From NCBI RefSeq assembly GCF_016545825.1, contig NC_052621.1, forward strand, positions 9,076,199 through 9,140,198: 64,000 bases of DNA, written 5' to 3'. Within the stretch, counting starts at the first letter, position 1, and each line of letters opens with the position of its first letter. Made by a program: the position numbers and the translations under genes. Source of the stretch: Eucalyptus grandis (taxonomy: Eukaryota; Streptophyta; Magnoliopsida; Myrtales; Myrtaceae). Of the stretch, positions 42,871 through 55,089 are shown in pieces. The notes below the pieces were generated by a model, which ran no database searches, was not told the DNA's origin, and worked only from the letters and a program-made list of their open reading frames with translations.

Positions 42871-44476
42871 GAAATGACGGGCGTGCCCCCGACCAGGCCG
42901 TGCCTGCCCGACCCAAATCCGATGCGACACGTCGTTTTCCGGTCCCGGTTTTGGAATCGGATGGACTGAGGATTACGCGCATCGGGATGAGAAACTTCGC
43001 AACTACGGGATGACGAATTTTGTCGTTATTTATAATAATAGTAATAGCATATGTGTGAATATTTTTCCGAGCTAATTTTCAAAAAATTTGATAGACTATC
43101 GAATTTTTAAAAAAAAAACATTTGTTTTTAGATTGTTAATTTTCTCTGAAACAAATGGAGTTTAGATAGATAAGGGAATCAAGTGTTTTTGTGATTGGCT
43201 TTTGAAAATTAGATTATTCTTCGTTAAGTAGTTTTGATGGTATTATAAAACAATCATTAAGAAGATTTTTTGAGAGTATTAAGATAAAATTCTACCTATG
43301 AGAACACCAATGCCGTGTACTAAGAAAGAAAGCCTGAGGCAATTATTGTAACTCACCACTTGTCGCTTTTTGGTTGGTTTGTCTCGTCTCTTAATTTTTT
43401 TGTTTTCATTTTTCATATTAAGTTTGTAAATGAAGTGAGAAAAAACAAGAAGTGGTCCAGTTCCCTCGTATCATTTTGTTATTTTTGTTCCTTTTCTTCG
43501 GTTTTTTTTTTTTCGTTTTGCAAATCTATTCCTTTTCAAATGTAAACTTTTCCTCTTCTATTATGATTTCATTTTGTATGGGAGAGGTTACGTGGCGAAA
43601 TAGCTCCTAATCGTTCTTGAATAGCACGTGCTCCAATAGGAATCTCGTAGTCCTTGAAAAATATTTATAACAATCAAAAATAAATATGAAAGATTCATTC
43701 CATTTTTCTTGATCCTATTTATAATGTGAAAATCAAATAAAAAAATACTTTAAATTTGTTGCATTAATATAATTAATAAAGAAAATCTTTATCGGTTTGA
43801 GCTTTTTCATAATATTAATTTTTATCTAAAATCTTAAAAACAAAATTGTTACAAATGTACCAATTTAAAGTTTTTGATAATAAAAAAAAATAGCTTGTGA
43901 TAAATTTGTCATATATGCATCAATATGAAGTTTTTCGTAATATTAATCATTAATATTATTAGGTAAATATAGCTAATATATATATTTTTTTATCCTGATT
44001 GATCTATTCTCACTCATATGTGTCTAGGAGGGGTCGCCACCTATTTCCCACGTTTCACTTTCTTATTTCTCCTAGCATTGCTAAAATAAATTTTGTTTGC
44101 ATATTTAAACCTATTGTTGTTTTGTCTAAATAAGAAGATAAAGCTTATATTTTTTGCAGGAAATTAGTTTTCTTTTCTTATCAAATTGGTTCGATCAATC
44201 ATCCGCAATCGAAATTTTTCCATAATCGGGTCAACCCGCAATCCGACCTATCGGGGGCCCATACAGAACAGAAGTGGGTCGTGGAAAAACCAGTACAACG
44301 AAGGCCCGCCGCAATCCAACGTACCACTTCCCGTTTTGTACGCGCGGGGGCTCTTGTACTGGTTGGGTATTCTCTGAATACACCACAAAAAATCATCCAA
44401 TCACTGAGGCACGCTCTTGTGGCCAGGATTTAAAAGGGACAAAGCTTTCGCCTATCTCTGTCCTGTTTTATCAACA
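42871..44476. other. Intergenic region upstream of NdhS
   Basis: AT-rich spacer between two divergently transcribed genes. 43780-43970 resembles an arm of the MULE-type MITE found at 53498-54007 (ACAAATGTACCAATTTAAAG, then GTGATAAATTTGTCATA). 44180 to about 44450 is presumably the NdhS promoter. No gene is seen. Confidence 0.5.
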
Positions 44477-45226
44477 ATGGCTTCCACCCTCCCCAACCTC
44501 CACCCTCCTCCTTGCCTCCAGTCCGCATTCCTCGGCCGCGGTGTCACCCGCCTCCACAAGCCGTCGGTCGCATTCTCAAGGCATGGCCCGTCGGCGATCC
44601 CTTCAAGGCCGTGCGCGAAGTTCGACCTCTCTGAGATACTCGGTGGGCGAGGCCTTTGCAATGGCGAGAAGGGCATCGAGCAGGAGCTCAAGCGGACCGT
44701 CGGAGAACCGTCCCCGTCGTCTGATGTTGAAAAGCCTGCAGAAGCCGAAGAGCCGTCCCTGGCTTTGAGCAGTGGAAAGCCCGCCGGAGATGCGGTGGCA
44801 TCGGCGGCAGAAACCGTCCCTGAAGACGCTTTCGACAAGGAACTCATGGGGTTGACTGGAGGATTCCCTGGCGGCGAGAAGGGACTGCAGTCTTTCATCG
44901 AGAAGAATCCGCCGCCGCCGAAGAAACCAGCTGAGAAGGCGAGCGCAGCAGCAGTGCCAAGCTTGAAGAAGCCCAAGGCACCGGAGCTGCCGATTCTGAT
45001 GCCCGGAATGATCGCACTCGTGAAGAACCCGAACAACCCGTATTACATGTACTGCGGGATCGTGCAGAGGATCACCGATGGAAAAGCCGGGGTGCTGTTC
45101 GAAGGAGGGAATTGGGATCGGTTGATAACTTTCAATTTGGACGAGCTCGAGAGGAGAGAGAAAGGACCTCCCATGAAGAATCCTAGGTCTGTGATCATTG
45201 AGAATCTCCTTAAAAATGAACCTTGA
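44477..45226 (+). CDS. ndhS: NAD(P)H-quinone oxidoreductase subunit S, chloroplastic (CRR31)
   Basis: NdhS is a peripheral subunit of the chloroplast NDH complex and is needed for high-affinity ferredoxin binding. It therefore supports cyclic electron flow around photosystem I. Single exon, 249 aa. I chose the ATG at 44477 rather than the in-frame 44417: its context AACAATGGC is favourable, and MASTLPNLHPP opens a Ser/Pro-rich transit peptide of roughly 45-50 residues. A low-complexity Ala/Glu/Lys linker follows. The conserved SH3-like domain lies at about 174-228, with MPGMIALVKNPNNPYYMYCG, VQRITDGKAGVLFEGGNWD and LITFNLDELE. The C-terminus reads NPRSVIIENLLKNEP. It is convergent with the KGD4-like gene, with 460 bp between stop codons. 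Intact. Confidence 0.93.
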   Translation: MASTLPNLHPPPCLQSAFLGRGVTRLHKPSVAFSRHGPSAIPSRPCAKFDLSEILGGRGLCNGEKGIEQELKRTVGEPSPSSDVEKPAEAEEPSLALSSGKPAGDAVASAAETVPEDAFDKELMGLTGGFPGGEKGLQSFIEKNPPPPKKPAEKASAAAVPSLKKPKAPELPILMPGMIALVKNPNNPYYMYCGIVQRITDGKAGVLFEGGNWDRLITFNLDELERREKGPPMKNPRSVIIENLLKNEP

Positions 45227-45687
45227 ATTCAAGTCCTTTTAACATCTCCACTTGAGTACGTATTGTATGTATACTACTGAGAATCTGATGTAGTTCTTCG
45301 CTGTTCAAACTTGGAAATATATATTCATCTCCGACCGTTCGCAAACATCATGCCTAGAGTTAGAGAAATGGTTTTAAGGAACTTTATGAATGATGATTAT
45401 TCAATCGTTCAGCTGATGAGCACATCGCTGGATCATTGAGGAACCCTATTGTAGGAACCAGAATGAACATCATGCATGATGGGCGTATCCAAATTTTGAT
45501 GCTAATGAGATGAATTTATCAAGTCATCTATGTTGCGTCCACATCCGAAATTGCCACTGGGTGTTCTAGATATTACAAACAACAGAAGATGCAAGTACCA
45601 ACCAATGGAGAGTACAGGATGACACATTAATCATCAAGAATTAAATTCCAGCAACATCAGCAGCTCTCTGCCAGCTCCATTTTGCGA
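45227..45687. other. 3' flanks of two convergent genes
   Basis: Only 460 bp separate the NdhS stop codon from the stop of the oppositely oriented KGD4-like gene. Both 3' UTRs must lie here and may overlap. I see no repeat and no further gene. Confidence 0.6.
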
Positions 45688-48598
45688 TCAGAAGGAGCCA
45701 CCCAACTGCCAAAAAGGCATTCCCAGAAAATTCTTATCAGCCATCCGATAATAAAGAAAAAAGATCGAGGAATTAAATTGAATCACTTCTTAAATGGGAT
45801 GCGAGAAAGGTCATGGCATATGAAGATGTGCAGTAGATGGAAAACTGTGCTGCACTTCCTGTTGGACCAGAAAACAGGGGTTGCATAAAACAAGACAAAT
45901 TCAAAAGAGCAAGTTTTCAATCAGTTTGCTTCTCTTTTCAATCCAGAGAACACAATGTCTTCATTTGCTTTCTTGGGGTTTGCTTACTCTGTTTAGCTTG
46001 GTAAGTTGTCAACAATAACTTTTGACTGTAACATGGGAGTCATTTTCAGGCACCACTTCATTATTAGAGCAGCGACTATTAGCCACATGCAGCTCTCACT
46101 GAACAAGGTGCTATGTAATGTCAGAACGCATTTTTCAACTTGTGAATTATGATTTGGAATACTTCAAACGGAGCAGTCCACTATCACGGCAGGAAGATGG
46201 AACACATCCTACCATGCACGATTGACCAATGAAGAATGCGTCCCAAAATTTGCTCTCTTCTTGAGTATCCAAGCAGCAAGTTCACCAAACATTTATGCAT
46301 AAAGCATTGCCACGTTAACACAACTATTCCAAGAGGCTTTGCTATTTCCTAAATGCCTCTGCAAAAGAAAAGTAGGTAACCATTCTTTCTCCATTCATCG
46401 ATTTCAGCAAAGGAACTTGTAGTACATTTTCACAATCAATCACCTGAAGAACATTTTCAACAGTCGCAATCTGTATCTCACTAAGATTTTGAATTGATTA
46501 CTCAAGAAAAGACCACTAACTAAAGTGTCGCTGCTTCTTCTCATAGCTTCTTTCCATTTATGGTGATGGATGCAGTTAAAGATTAGATAGATCACTTGAA
46601 AAGCAACTGAAATGTTAGGTTCTGAGGAGAAAAAGAATTTAACTGACCAAAATAGCCTCGATCTCCTCCTGGGACACAGCTGTTCGTTTCGGCTGAAGTG
46701 AGGCCTTTCCTCCGGTAGATGTTGAAACCTTTGAATTTGCAAAGAATGTTTGAACAGAGGGAGCAGCAGATGCAGATTTAGGCTCGGATACAGTACCTGC
46801 AATTTATTAAAATCCTAGAGGTCAATAAATAATGTTCAGTCATTGTCCAGAAATAATGCTCAAAATTATTGACAATGGAAAAAGAAGCCACAAGTCTGCC
46901 AATGTACAAGGACACAGGTAAGTGGGGCTACTAAGATGCAGCCAGAAGGATTCAGACTTGAATATTTGAAGGGTGATGCAATATACAAGGATTTAAAGAT
47001 AGCATTGATGAACCACCATTTGATAGATGTCATGAAGTAAGCAAGACATATAACAAACAAAAAGAATCAACACAAAAGACTACACATACAGGAATAACAC
47101 ATCATGAGCCATAATATAAACTTTAAACAACTAAAACAGAGGCTGTATTTAAGGTGGAAATGAGCAGTTTGCACATTAAAATGTAACTTCAACATGTTAA
47201 ATATTTGATAAGTTCGTTGTACAATTTTAAGGAGTAGGAAATATCTAGTTTTTGATCCTATACTCTCACGTTTTTTTTCTAATCAAGTCCTTGTATTTTT
47301 AATTTGTCTAATTAAGTTCTTCTACTTTCACTATTTCCTAATCAAGTCCCTTTGACACTAATTCTTGCCAAATTCAACTAACGTGGCCGTCGGATAACAT
47401 CATAGTGTGATGTGGACAAAAGTTTTCCAATGTGGGTCCACCTAGGCGTCCACATCGGCTGAATTTATCCACATCATACTCCACATATGATATCCATGTT
47501 ATACTTTCATATTGTCCTACAGCCATGTCAGCTGAATTTTGTTGGATTTGATGTCAGATGGAGTTGATGAAAAAATTTGTGAATGTAGAAGGACATGATT
47601 AGCCAAGTTAAGAGTACGGGAACTTTATTAGACAAAACGTGAAAGTACATGGAAGAAAAGAATAATTTTCCTAACGAGTAAGACAGTTGTGATTATGTGG
47701 ACTATTGAAGTGGCTAATGCCAGCAGCAATCGAGCTGCAAGGGGCAGCATTAATACTGATGAAAATATGTCAACATGGAGCTTCCAACAAGACAATAATG
47801 ATGGAGGTTGAAGAAGCATTGGAAAGGGCAGTAGATACTAAATAGCAGTGCAAGGACTTGACACAGATAGACAGACAAGTAGCCATTCAGTGGGAGCATG
47901 TATCTGTAGTTACTAGCAAAAACCAATCAAGTGGACGACACAGCGACTAATTCATCAAAGAAATTGCATAAAGACACAAGCCAGATCGTCGTTCCATATA
48001 AAATGCTCAAGTGATTAATACAACAAGCAACATAAACTTCACACACAGCAGCTCAAAAGAGACCAATGCAGATTAAAAATCTCGGGCATTCCGAGGAGCA
48101 AAAAAGCTAGCACTCAGGCATTACGGGAGAGGCAGTATCCTACGATGGCTTTGTCTAATTAAAAGATTCTGCACAAGGAGGCTGCCTCCTAAGCTACCAA
48201 AAATTCTTGCCATGTTAAAAACCAGTTGGCTACACAACCCGACTTTCAGCAGCACTCCTGTTTCTTCTTTGGTGTCAATGTAAAAGCTATGAATAGTTAT
48301 CAACTCCTCAGAGACTTTCCTTTGGCAACAGAACCTAAGACAGATGCATTTCTCCATAATGCAATCCAAGCATTCCCAATTCATTCTTCGAGCTAGCCAT
48401 TGCATCTAGAAGCCGCAGCTTCATCCGATCCCAACTCCCAAGCAGTTCTGACCATATTCGAGCAACGGCAGTGCTCGATCACCTCATTTAAGCATCTACC
48501 CTACTTCTCCGCCCAGCCTAATTTCCCACCGCCCATCACAGCTTCCGCCGCTCGATCGCTCTCGCGCCCCATCACCAATCAAAGTCGCGGAAAGCTAA

Positions 48599-48644
<46 letters not shown>

Positions 48645-48927
48645 CCCCGCAATCAACGCGCGCGTCATCTTCATCGAGCGACCCGCAGACCGAACGAAAT
48701 CGACGTGCCCTACGGGGCTCACTTCGCAGCGATGCCGAGGCAGTAACGTGCACGAAACGACCGGAAATGAAGGAGGCGACGATAAGGCGAGAAAAGAAGA
48801 AAAAGCGAAAGGAGCCGAGGCGAAGGGAGTCGGAGGAAGGAAGGGACTGGAGATTACCGGAGGGGTTCGGGCGCCGCTGCGGGAACTTGATCCTGGGGAT
48901 CCGCTTCAGCGCTTGGCCTCCGGTCAT
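45688..48927 (-). CDS. KGD4-like subunit of the mitochondrial 2-oxoglutarate dehydrogenase complex
   Basis: A 78-aa protein in three exons: 48858-48927, 46648-46796, 45688-45705. The start MTGGQALKRIPRIKFPQRRP is basic and amphipathic, as in mitochondrial presequences and this family. A Ser/Ala-rich linker follows (KSASAAPSVQTFFA). The conserved tail reads KRTAVSQEEIEAIL joined to LGGSF. The E-E-I-E-A/F-I-x-x-G-G ending is the mark of KGD4/MRPS36, which in yeast and mammals tethers E3 to the E1-E2 core. The last exon is only 18 nt; I found it because TTGGGTGGCTCCTTCTGA follows a TTGGCAG acceptor and restores the family ending. The intron 2 donor is the weak GTCAGT. If unspliced, the protein would end in ILVS. 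Assignment rests on these short motifs. Confidence 0.75.
47255..47655. mobile_element. MITE in intron 1 of the KGD4-like gene
   Basis: The left arm CTATACTCTCACGTTTTTTT..CTTCTACTTTCAC matches the reverse complement of the right arm, GTACTTTCACGTTTTGTC..CTTCTACATTCAC, over about 70 bp. The middle carries CCACATCGGCTGAATTT and is non-coding. Confidence 0.7.
48600..48641. repeat. (CA)21 microsatellite in intron 1 of the KGD4-like gene
   Basis: An uninterrupted CA dinucleotide run about 220 bp from the exon 1 donor. Its length makes allelic variation likely. Confidence 0.95.
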
Positions 48928-51900
48928 CTCTGTCTTCTCTCTCTTTCGCTCTCCTCTGTCGCTCTGAAAGTTCCTGCCTTGCGGGAAGTGGAACTTCCGA
49001 CGACGGGGACGGTAGGTGAAGACGCCATCGTTACGGGCCGAGCGGGCTTGGCCCAGGCCCGGAACTCTTTTGCGTCATTGGGCTGATTTGTTTGGGTTCT
49101 CTTTTGGGCCCGTACCTGTTGTATGGGCCGAACTTTCAGCCCGCCCCCAAGTTTATAAAACGAATTATTTGTTTGATCATCGAGATTTCTAAACCCTCTC
49201 TTTTGTATAGTGCAATTCTTCGATTTTTTTTATTTAAATTTTACCAGTTTACTTTTAGTTTTCGTCCATGACCATCTCCATTTTCGCGGTTTACGTACTT
49301 TTTTTGCAAGTATTAAATTCTCACTTTTCAGACAAGACTATTACAGACGCGTCCTTATATGCTGTCAATTTGTCTAGCCTTGGCTTGGTTGGCACTGTGC
49401 TTTTTGCATTTTAAAAATATAAATAATTAAAAAATCATTTTAAAAACATATAAATAAATAAAATAATTTTTTTGGTCATTTAAAAATATTAAAATTCAAT
49501 TTTTGATGCCCGATTGAGCTCGCGACTTCCATCCAAAGCCCCCCACTACTCCAATATATTGTCAATTTGTCGCCTTGGCTCGACTGTGCTTTTTGGCTCG
49601 ATTGAGCTCGCGACTTCCATCCAAAGTACGTAAAATTTAAATAAAGTACGTCCCCCCACTACGAATAATTTCGAGCTTGGCTCGAGCCCGCCTCGAGTCC
49701 CCCTAACGGTCAGGTCTAGATGGAGTTGGGACATGAACTCGACTCAGCGTCCATTCGCACTATCTTTATGCTAAAATCCCAATGGCCTTTCGTATGATTA
49801 GACCATTAAGATGGGTTATTGGCTTGTTTCTTAATTCATATGAGTGTTAAATAGATTATAAATCGGTTTAAACATAATATGGATGTCAAATAGGTCATAC
49901 ACGAGTTTACAACTTACTTAAACTCAACTTACTTTTATGACTCACTTTTAAATTTTTATCACCCTCACTCGATCTTGGAGACACTCTCATGTTAGTATGT
50001 GTATGATTTTTCATAGATTGGGTTCGATGAGAAAGTATTTTAACAATATGAGAATGCGTTTGGTTAGACTTTTAGGAAAAGTCTTTAGGAAAATGAAAGG
50101 ACTTTAATTAAAAGAGCTTTTTTCAAAATGCAAATTACATTTGGTAAATTGTAATTTAAGAATTCATTTCAAAGTAGCTTTGAGCAAAATAGTGTTTGGA
50201 TAAGTTATATTTACAAAACCTTCATTATTAAAAAAAAAAAATTATCCGGGGAAGGGTAGCGGCCTTTGGTGCCTGTCGCTGGAGCTGACGGTTGTCGTCT
50301 AAGGTTGCTAGACCTTAGGCGGTCCCCAGAGACCACCGGCGAGGACCACCTGAGGTCGAATGATCGCCGATAGGGGTCAGACGACTGCTGGCAACCTAGG
50401 AGAGACCTTGCCTAAGGTCTCGCAGCCTTGACAAGGGCTATCGGTGGTGGGTGACCCTCGGCGAGGGTCACGTGACCTAGCCGAGACCCTTGTTAGGGTT
50501 GCCCTTGGCAAGGGTCTTGCTTGGGTATTGAGACCCATGGCAAGGGCCCCGATCCACTAGTGGCCCTCGCCGAGGCCGCGACCTCGGGCGAGGGTCTTGC
50601 CTAGGTTGTGTGACCCTCGCCGGGGGTCATGTAGCCTATATACCCACTAGAGGTTGCGTAACCCATTGACGATGGTCGCCTTGGTTGCCATGATTGTCAC
50701 TGGCCTCTCTTTAATCTGTCACCCACCCTCTGTAGCCCTGTGCAATCTAAACGTCCGCCTCAATGATGAAGATGAATATTAGAAACAAAGGCTAAACCAA
50801 AAGGTGCCTGCCTTGGGCTTTTAGCCTTCAGAAGGCCAACTTTCCCCTAATGGGGTTTCTAAAATCTTTCTTAAACACCTAATATTTGGCCAAAAGGCCT
50901 TTAGGTGTCCAAAGCCCATTGGAAATGCAGATTCCAAATGCACCTTAAGTTGGATTGGGTATAGGTCACTATATTCATATTACATGTAGATAAGTCAAAA
51001 TTTGTTAAATTGATCTAGTTGGATTGAATCATTTTGGACTTGACCCCAAACCCGACTTGACTCATTTGTTTGATGAATTTACATATGATGCCAAAAATGA
51101 CTTATTCATATGAACGCTAAGGTACGTTTATCGGGTTCATATAATTATTCATGCTCTCGAGAATAATTTGAGAGTTAGCATGTCACCGGAGTAAGTATGC
51201 TATATCTTGTCCTGGACAATTGAAGGAAAAAAAAAAGAAAAAATTATCCAATTTGAACTTCGAATGACGGTGCATGCACACCATCCACTATCCAATAATA
51301 GTGATATCGATGGATTTCGTTTTCGTTGGTCCTTTAAAAAAAAAAAAAAAAACTCTTTTGGGCTTTGATTGACCGATTCCAAATTTTATGTGATTCAAAG
51401 AAGGCATGTGGTAGTGAGATGACGAGCCTATGATTTTTGTTTTTTTTTTGTTTTTGGGTGCCTTGAGGTGGCCGTTTCCTGATCTTACATTCTTACTACA
51501 TCGAGAATGGGACAGATCAGTGTTCAATGGGAAAGCTCCGCATTCCCTCGGACCAAGTCAAAGTCTCCGCTCCGTCTGTCCAAAAGAGAGACGATTAGAA
51601 CAAGATCGAACCTCGATTCAATGGGAAAGATATGGTTATCGCTCCGTCGATGAATTCAACTCTTATGTTGCCGTCCCCTTCCATCTACCAAACGTTTTGC
51701 GGTCTCACAATTCGCTTGACTCAATTGCCGCCGCCGTCACTATCATCGCAAAGTCCATCGGCGATAGTTCGTGGTGGCCGGAAACCTCCAATAGTCGTGG
51801 GGGATAACGTTGCCGGGTGAGGACAAGCGCGGTGTCGTTGGACCAAATGCTTTACTTAAACAAAGGAGAGATATCATGGAGAACCGGAGCTTTGACTTTC

Positions 51901-52240
51901 TAATTTGCGTTCCGACGTTTGAATTTTCCTTTTGGTTTTAGGAGTCACAAGCTCTGGGAGAAGCTTCAGAGGAGGGCTCGGAGAGAGAAGAAGGAGAAGC
52001 TACGACAAAAAGTCTACTACATGGTGTGTAAAGAATCGGATATTTCATGCACATTTTTAGGAAAAAAGTATTATTAAAAATCATAAAACATAATTCAGTA
52101 GCTAATTCAGTTCCAAACTTTTTAATTTGATTAAGTTAGTTTTTAAACTTTTTAATGATTTGCTAATTTAGTCTTTCCGATCAATTATACTCGTAAATCA
52201 ATGATGTGAACGCTGGCCATCGTACGTGATACGATATGTG
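48928..52240. other. KGD4-like promoter side and transposon-rich intergenic DNA
   Basis: 48928 to about 49100 is the probable leader and promoter of the minus-strand gene. 49350-49640 has a short direct duplication (GAGCTCGCGACTTCCATCCA at 49517 and 49605). A MITE-like element with GC-rich core lies at 50041-50950. An open frame at 51430-51807 (+, 125 codons) matches no family I know and starts in a T-rich tract. No gene is supported. Confidence 0.5.
50041..50950. mobile_element. MITE-like element with AT-rich arms and GC-rich core
   Basis: The left edge ATGCGTTTGGTTAGAC and the reverse complement of the right edge GGTGCATTTGGAATCTG are imperfect inverted ends. The core (50250-50720) is GC-rich, repeating GCGAGGGTC, CAAGGGTCTTGC and ATCCACTAGTGGCCCTCGCC. 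No transposase is encoded. No clear target-site duplication was found. Confidence 0.6.
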
Positions 52241-53490
52241 TTAACGTGGATAATTTTTGTAATTTTTTTTTTCTAATCTCCTATCATTCACACATTGGAA
52301 TTTTGTGTGCAGAGATTCTCGAGCATATGTAGTTTCGTAGTCTTTCATTCTAACGATCAACGTGGATCTTACGTTAATGTGTTGGAGACTAAGTATGCGG
52401 TTTCCAACTTTAGACTAGGCCCGGCATGTATAGAAATCTTTTAGGCTGTCACCTTCTTCTAGTAAAGTGAAGTCAATTAACGTAAGAGAATGGCCATAGA
52501 GTCATAGACCAAGAATTTAAATATGGTGTATCTCAATTGAAATCAACGGTGAGGAAGTGCTATTAAAGAATGTTCTCCCTTAGGGCTGGGGTGGTTTTTT
52601 TAATGGAATTGTTGTCAATGAGTCGCCTTGATTAAAAGAAGTTTTCTTTTTGCTTGATCTATTTTGACATAGTCAGTTTTACTTTTTGAAAACCGTTCCG
52701 AAAACTGAGATTATAATGACACCAATGAAAAAAGGGGTGAGAATACAGAGGATTTAAAAGATGGATTTGCTGAAAATGTAGTTTTATCCATGATAAATCC
52801 TCAATTCAATAAGTGCGCCTTCATGGATCAAATGACGTGCAAATCGAAGTCCAAGTGAATTAGCGTTAAACGAGGAAGGGTCTGCGCTTGATGTGCAGTG
52901 GTGAATCGAACATGCGTTCCAAGCCTAATGCATACCCACATATTTGATGACTACCCCTAAACCTATCTAATGAGATTAGCACAGCGAAAGTTCGGTAATT
53001 AATAGCATCTTGTCTATTTGTTCTTAAAAAAAACCTGCAAGTTTTGACTAATTCACATCCCGGTTGCCTCCCCGATTATTTAGAGGCTGACTTAGACAAA
53101 CTTATTTTCTGTAATGTCATTAGAATTGTTTGACTTATCAGACCCGCAAAAAATGTCCTTATGACCCGCAAAATGATGGCACCGTATGGGAAGCTTTTCA
53201 TGCTCGCACCAAAGGGAATCCGGTTATAGTTGACAAAGTTGGGTATGCAGCGTTTCCTCCCCCCCCTAAAAGTATAAATTGTAAGAAGAAAGGCACAAAT
53301 TATATTTCAAACTTCAAAAATCATAAACTAACTTTCTAGTACTGAATTATCTTAATCTTGCGGGATTCTTGCGGGATTAGATTATTCATGCCACGTCTCT
53401 GAGTTCGCTGAAAATGATAGCACTTTTGATTTTTTTTTCCTTCCTTTTTTTTAGGATTGGTAAGCCAATTTATTGCGCTCCAAACTAGTT
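52240..53490. repeat. Segmental duplication, copy 1
   Basis: About 1.2 kb shared in order and orientation with 55090-56240. Shared phrases include ACGTTAATGT, CAACTTTAGACTAG, CAAATCGAAGTC/GTTGAAATCTGA, ACTTAGACAAACTTATTTTC, GAAGAAAGGCACAAATTA and GTGCGCTCCAAAC. It has no coding potential I can recognise. The MULE-type MITE begins at its right edge. Confidence 0.75.
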
Positions 53491-53497
53491 ACGAAAA

Positions 53498-54007
53498 GGG
53501 TTAATACCCTAAAAAACCCCAAACTGGTACACTTGTGACAAATTTACCCCTAACTATTTTTTTGACCACCAAAAACCCCAAACTAGTATACCTTTGACAA
53601 ATTTACCCCAAACTGGTACACTTGTGACAAATTTACCCTCTGTTAGTTTTCGTTAAATTTTATTCTCAAATTATTAAGTTAAATGACATGTGACAATTGA
53701 CCGGTATACCAATTTAGGATTTTATGCTCATTTTGTCACAGTTTACAATTTTTGTGATTTTTTTGTGGTATTAATCCAATTTAGCATAGGGTATATTTAT
53801 CACAAATTTACCATTTTGGGGTTTTTTACAGTCGAATAAATTAGTTTTTGGTAAATTTGTCATAAATGTACCAGTTTATGATTTTTTTATGGTTAGTCGG
53901 GGTAAATTTGTCACAATTATACCGGTTTGGGGTTTTTCATGGTCAAAAATAGTTTTGGGTAAATTTGTCACAAATGTACCGCTTAGGGTTTTTCAAGGTA
54001 TTAACCC
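53498..54007. mobile_element. MULE-type MITE, 510 bp, with 9-bp target-site duplication
   Basis: Inverted ends of about 75 bp (GGGTTAATACCCTAAAAAAC against GGGTTAATACCTTGAAAAAC) are bounded by identical 9-bp repeats TTACGAAAA (53489-53497 and 54008-54016). A 9-bp duplication and long inverted ends are typical of Mutator-like MITEs. Internal phrases (TTTGTCACAAATGTACC) recur in both orientations, so the whole element could fold back. Non-coding. Confidence 0.9.
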
Positions 54008-54122
54008 TTACGAAAATGATAGCACCTTTAATTAGGCTAATTTAATTATAAATCTTTTGATGATTTGCTAATTTAGTTATCATGGCATTTTTTACTTGGA
54101 AATTGATGACGTGAACTAAAGG

Positions 54123-55047
54123 TAAGCATGGTCCGGACAAGTGGTTCCCACCTTGGAACTAGAAACCATCCACTAAGGATCGGTTCCAAAAAATTGGAAT
54201 CAAGAACCGGTCCCCAATCCCTTCAAATTACATTCATCAATTAATATCACAACGAACATTGTTTCTATTTAGAGCACCAAAGCTTGTTCGACCTTAAAAT
54301 AAAGTTGAATTGTGAGCCATCAATTTTGATTAATGATTGAAAACTATAAGATGGAATGAATGGACAATACTCTTTAGCTAAGAACTTAATTTCTTCGAAG
54401 GTCATGATATAGTCCTCTTGATTTCCCAACATCGGGAATATATGGAAAGTTAGACTCTATGTTAGAAGTCCTAATTTCCACAAAAGTTAAAACATTAATC
54501 ACTTAATTTATCTTTTATTAACGTCAACCTAATTTAATCATAAAGATGGCTAAAGAGAGACCTAATTATGCTCTTAAAATGAGCCATTGGCTTTTAATTT
54601 TATATCATGACGACAAAGTATGGCAATATTTATGGACATCTCCAATCGATCCTCTCCTTCCTCTTTGTTTGTTTATTATGTTTTGACCAAGAAAACAAGT
54701 AAATAGATTAATAGAATGAAAAAAAGAAAAAAAATAGGGAGTTAATTCTATTACATACCCGACAGACAAAATTAGTCAATAATGTCCAATAACTACAAAC
54801 ATATAATATATACTAGTCGAAAAACTACAAAATAAATAAGCAATTGAGATGGAATTCCTTTTTTTAAATATAGTTTTATTGATCAAGTCCAGGTGGGCGG
54901 TTCCACGTTTAGAACAGAGAACTGGACCGAAACTCAACAATTCTACAAAATTGGAATCAGAAATTGGACTGATCTCCATGGGAACAGCCAATTCTTGGGC
55001 GGTCTAGTTTGATTTTGAGCAGTTTCTGATTTCTTTGTACACGCCTA
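54123..55047. mobile_element. Degenerate hAT-like element
   Basis: The left end TAAGCATGGTCCGG and the reverse complement of the right end TAGGCGTGTACAAAG resemble the ends of the 29938-31537 element. GGTTCC/CCGGTCC-type words sit near both ends. The flanking 8-mers do not match, so the insertion is old or the edges are off. The interior is AT-rich and non-coding. Confidence 0.5.
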
Positions 55048-55089
55048 ACATACACACCAACTATCCAATGGGGCACAACATGCACTGAC

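Noticed and set aside
44452..45232. Two long minus-strand open frames opposite NdhS
   Set aside because: They are antisense shadows of the GC-rich NdhS coding sequence.
48600..48641. Z-DNA or regulatory function of the CA repeat
   Set aside because: Nothing in the sequence beyond the microsatellite itself supports a role.
51430..51807. 125-codon open frame on the plus strand
   Set aside because: It begins in a T-rich tract, resembles no family I know and has no splice or promoter context.
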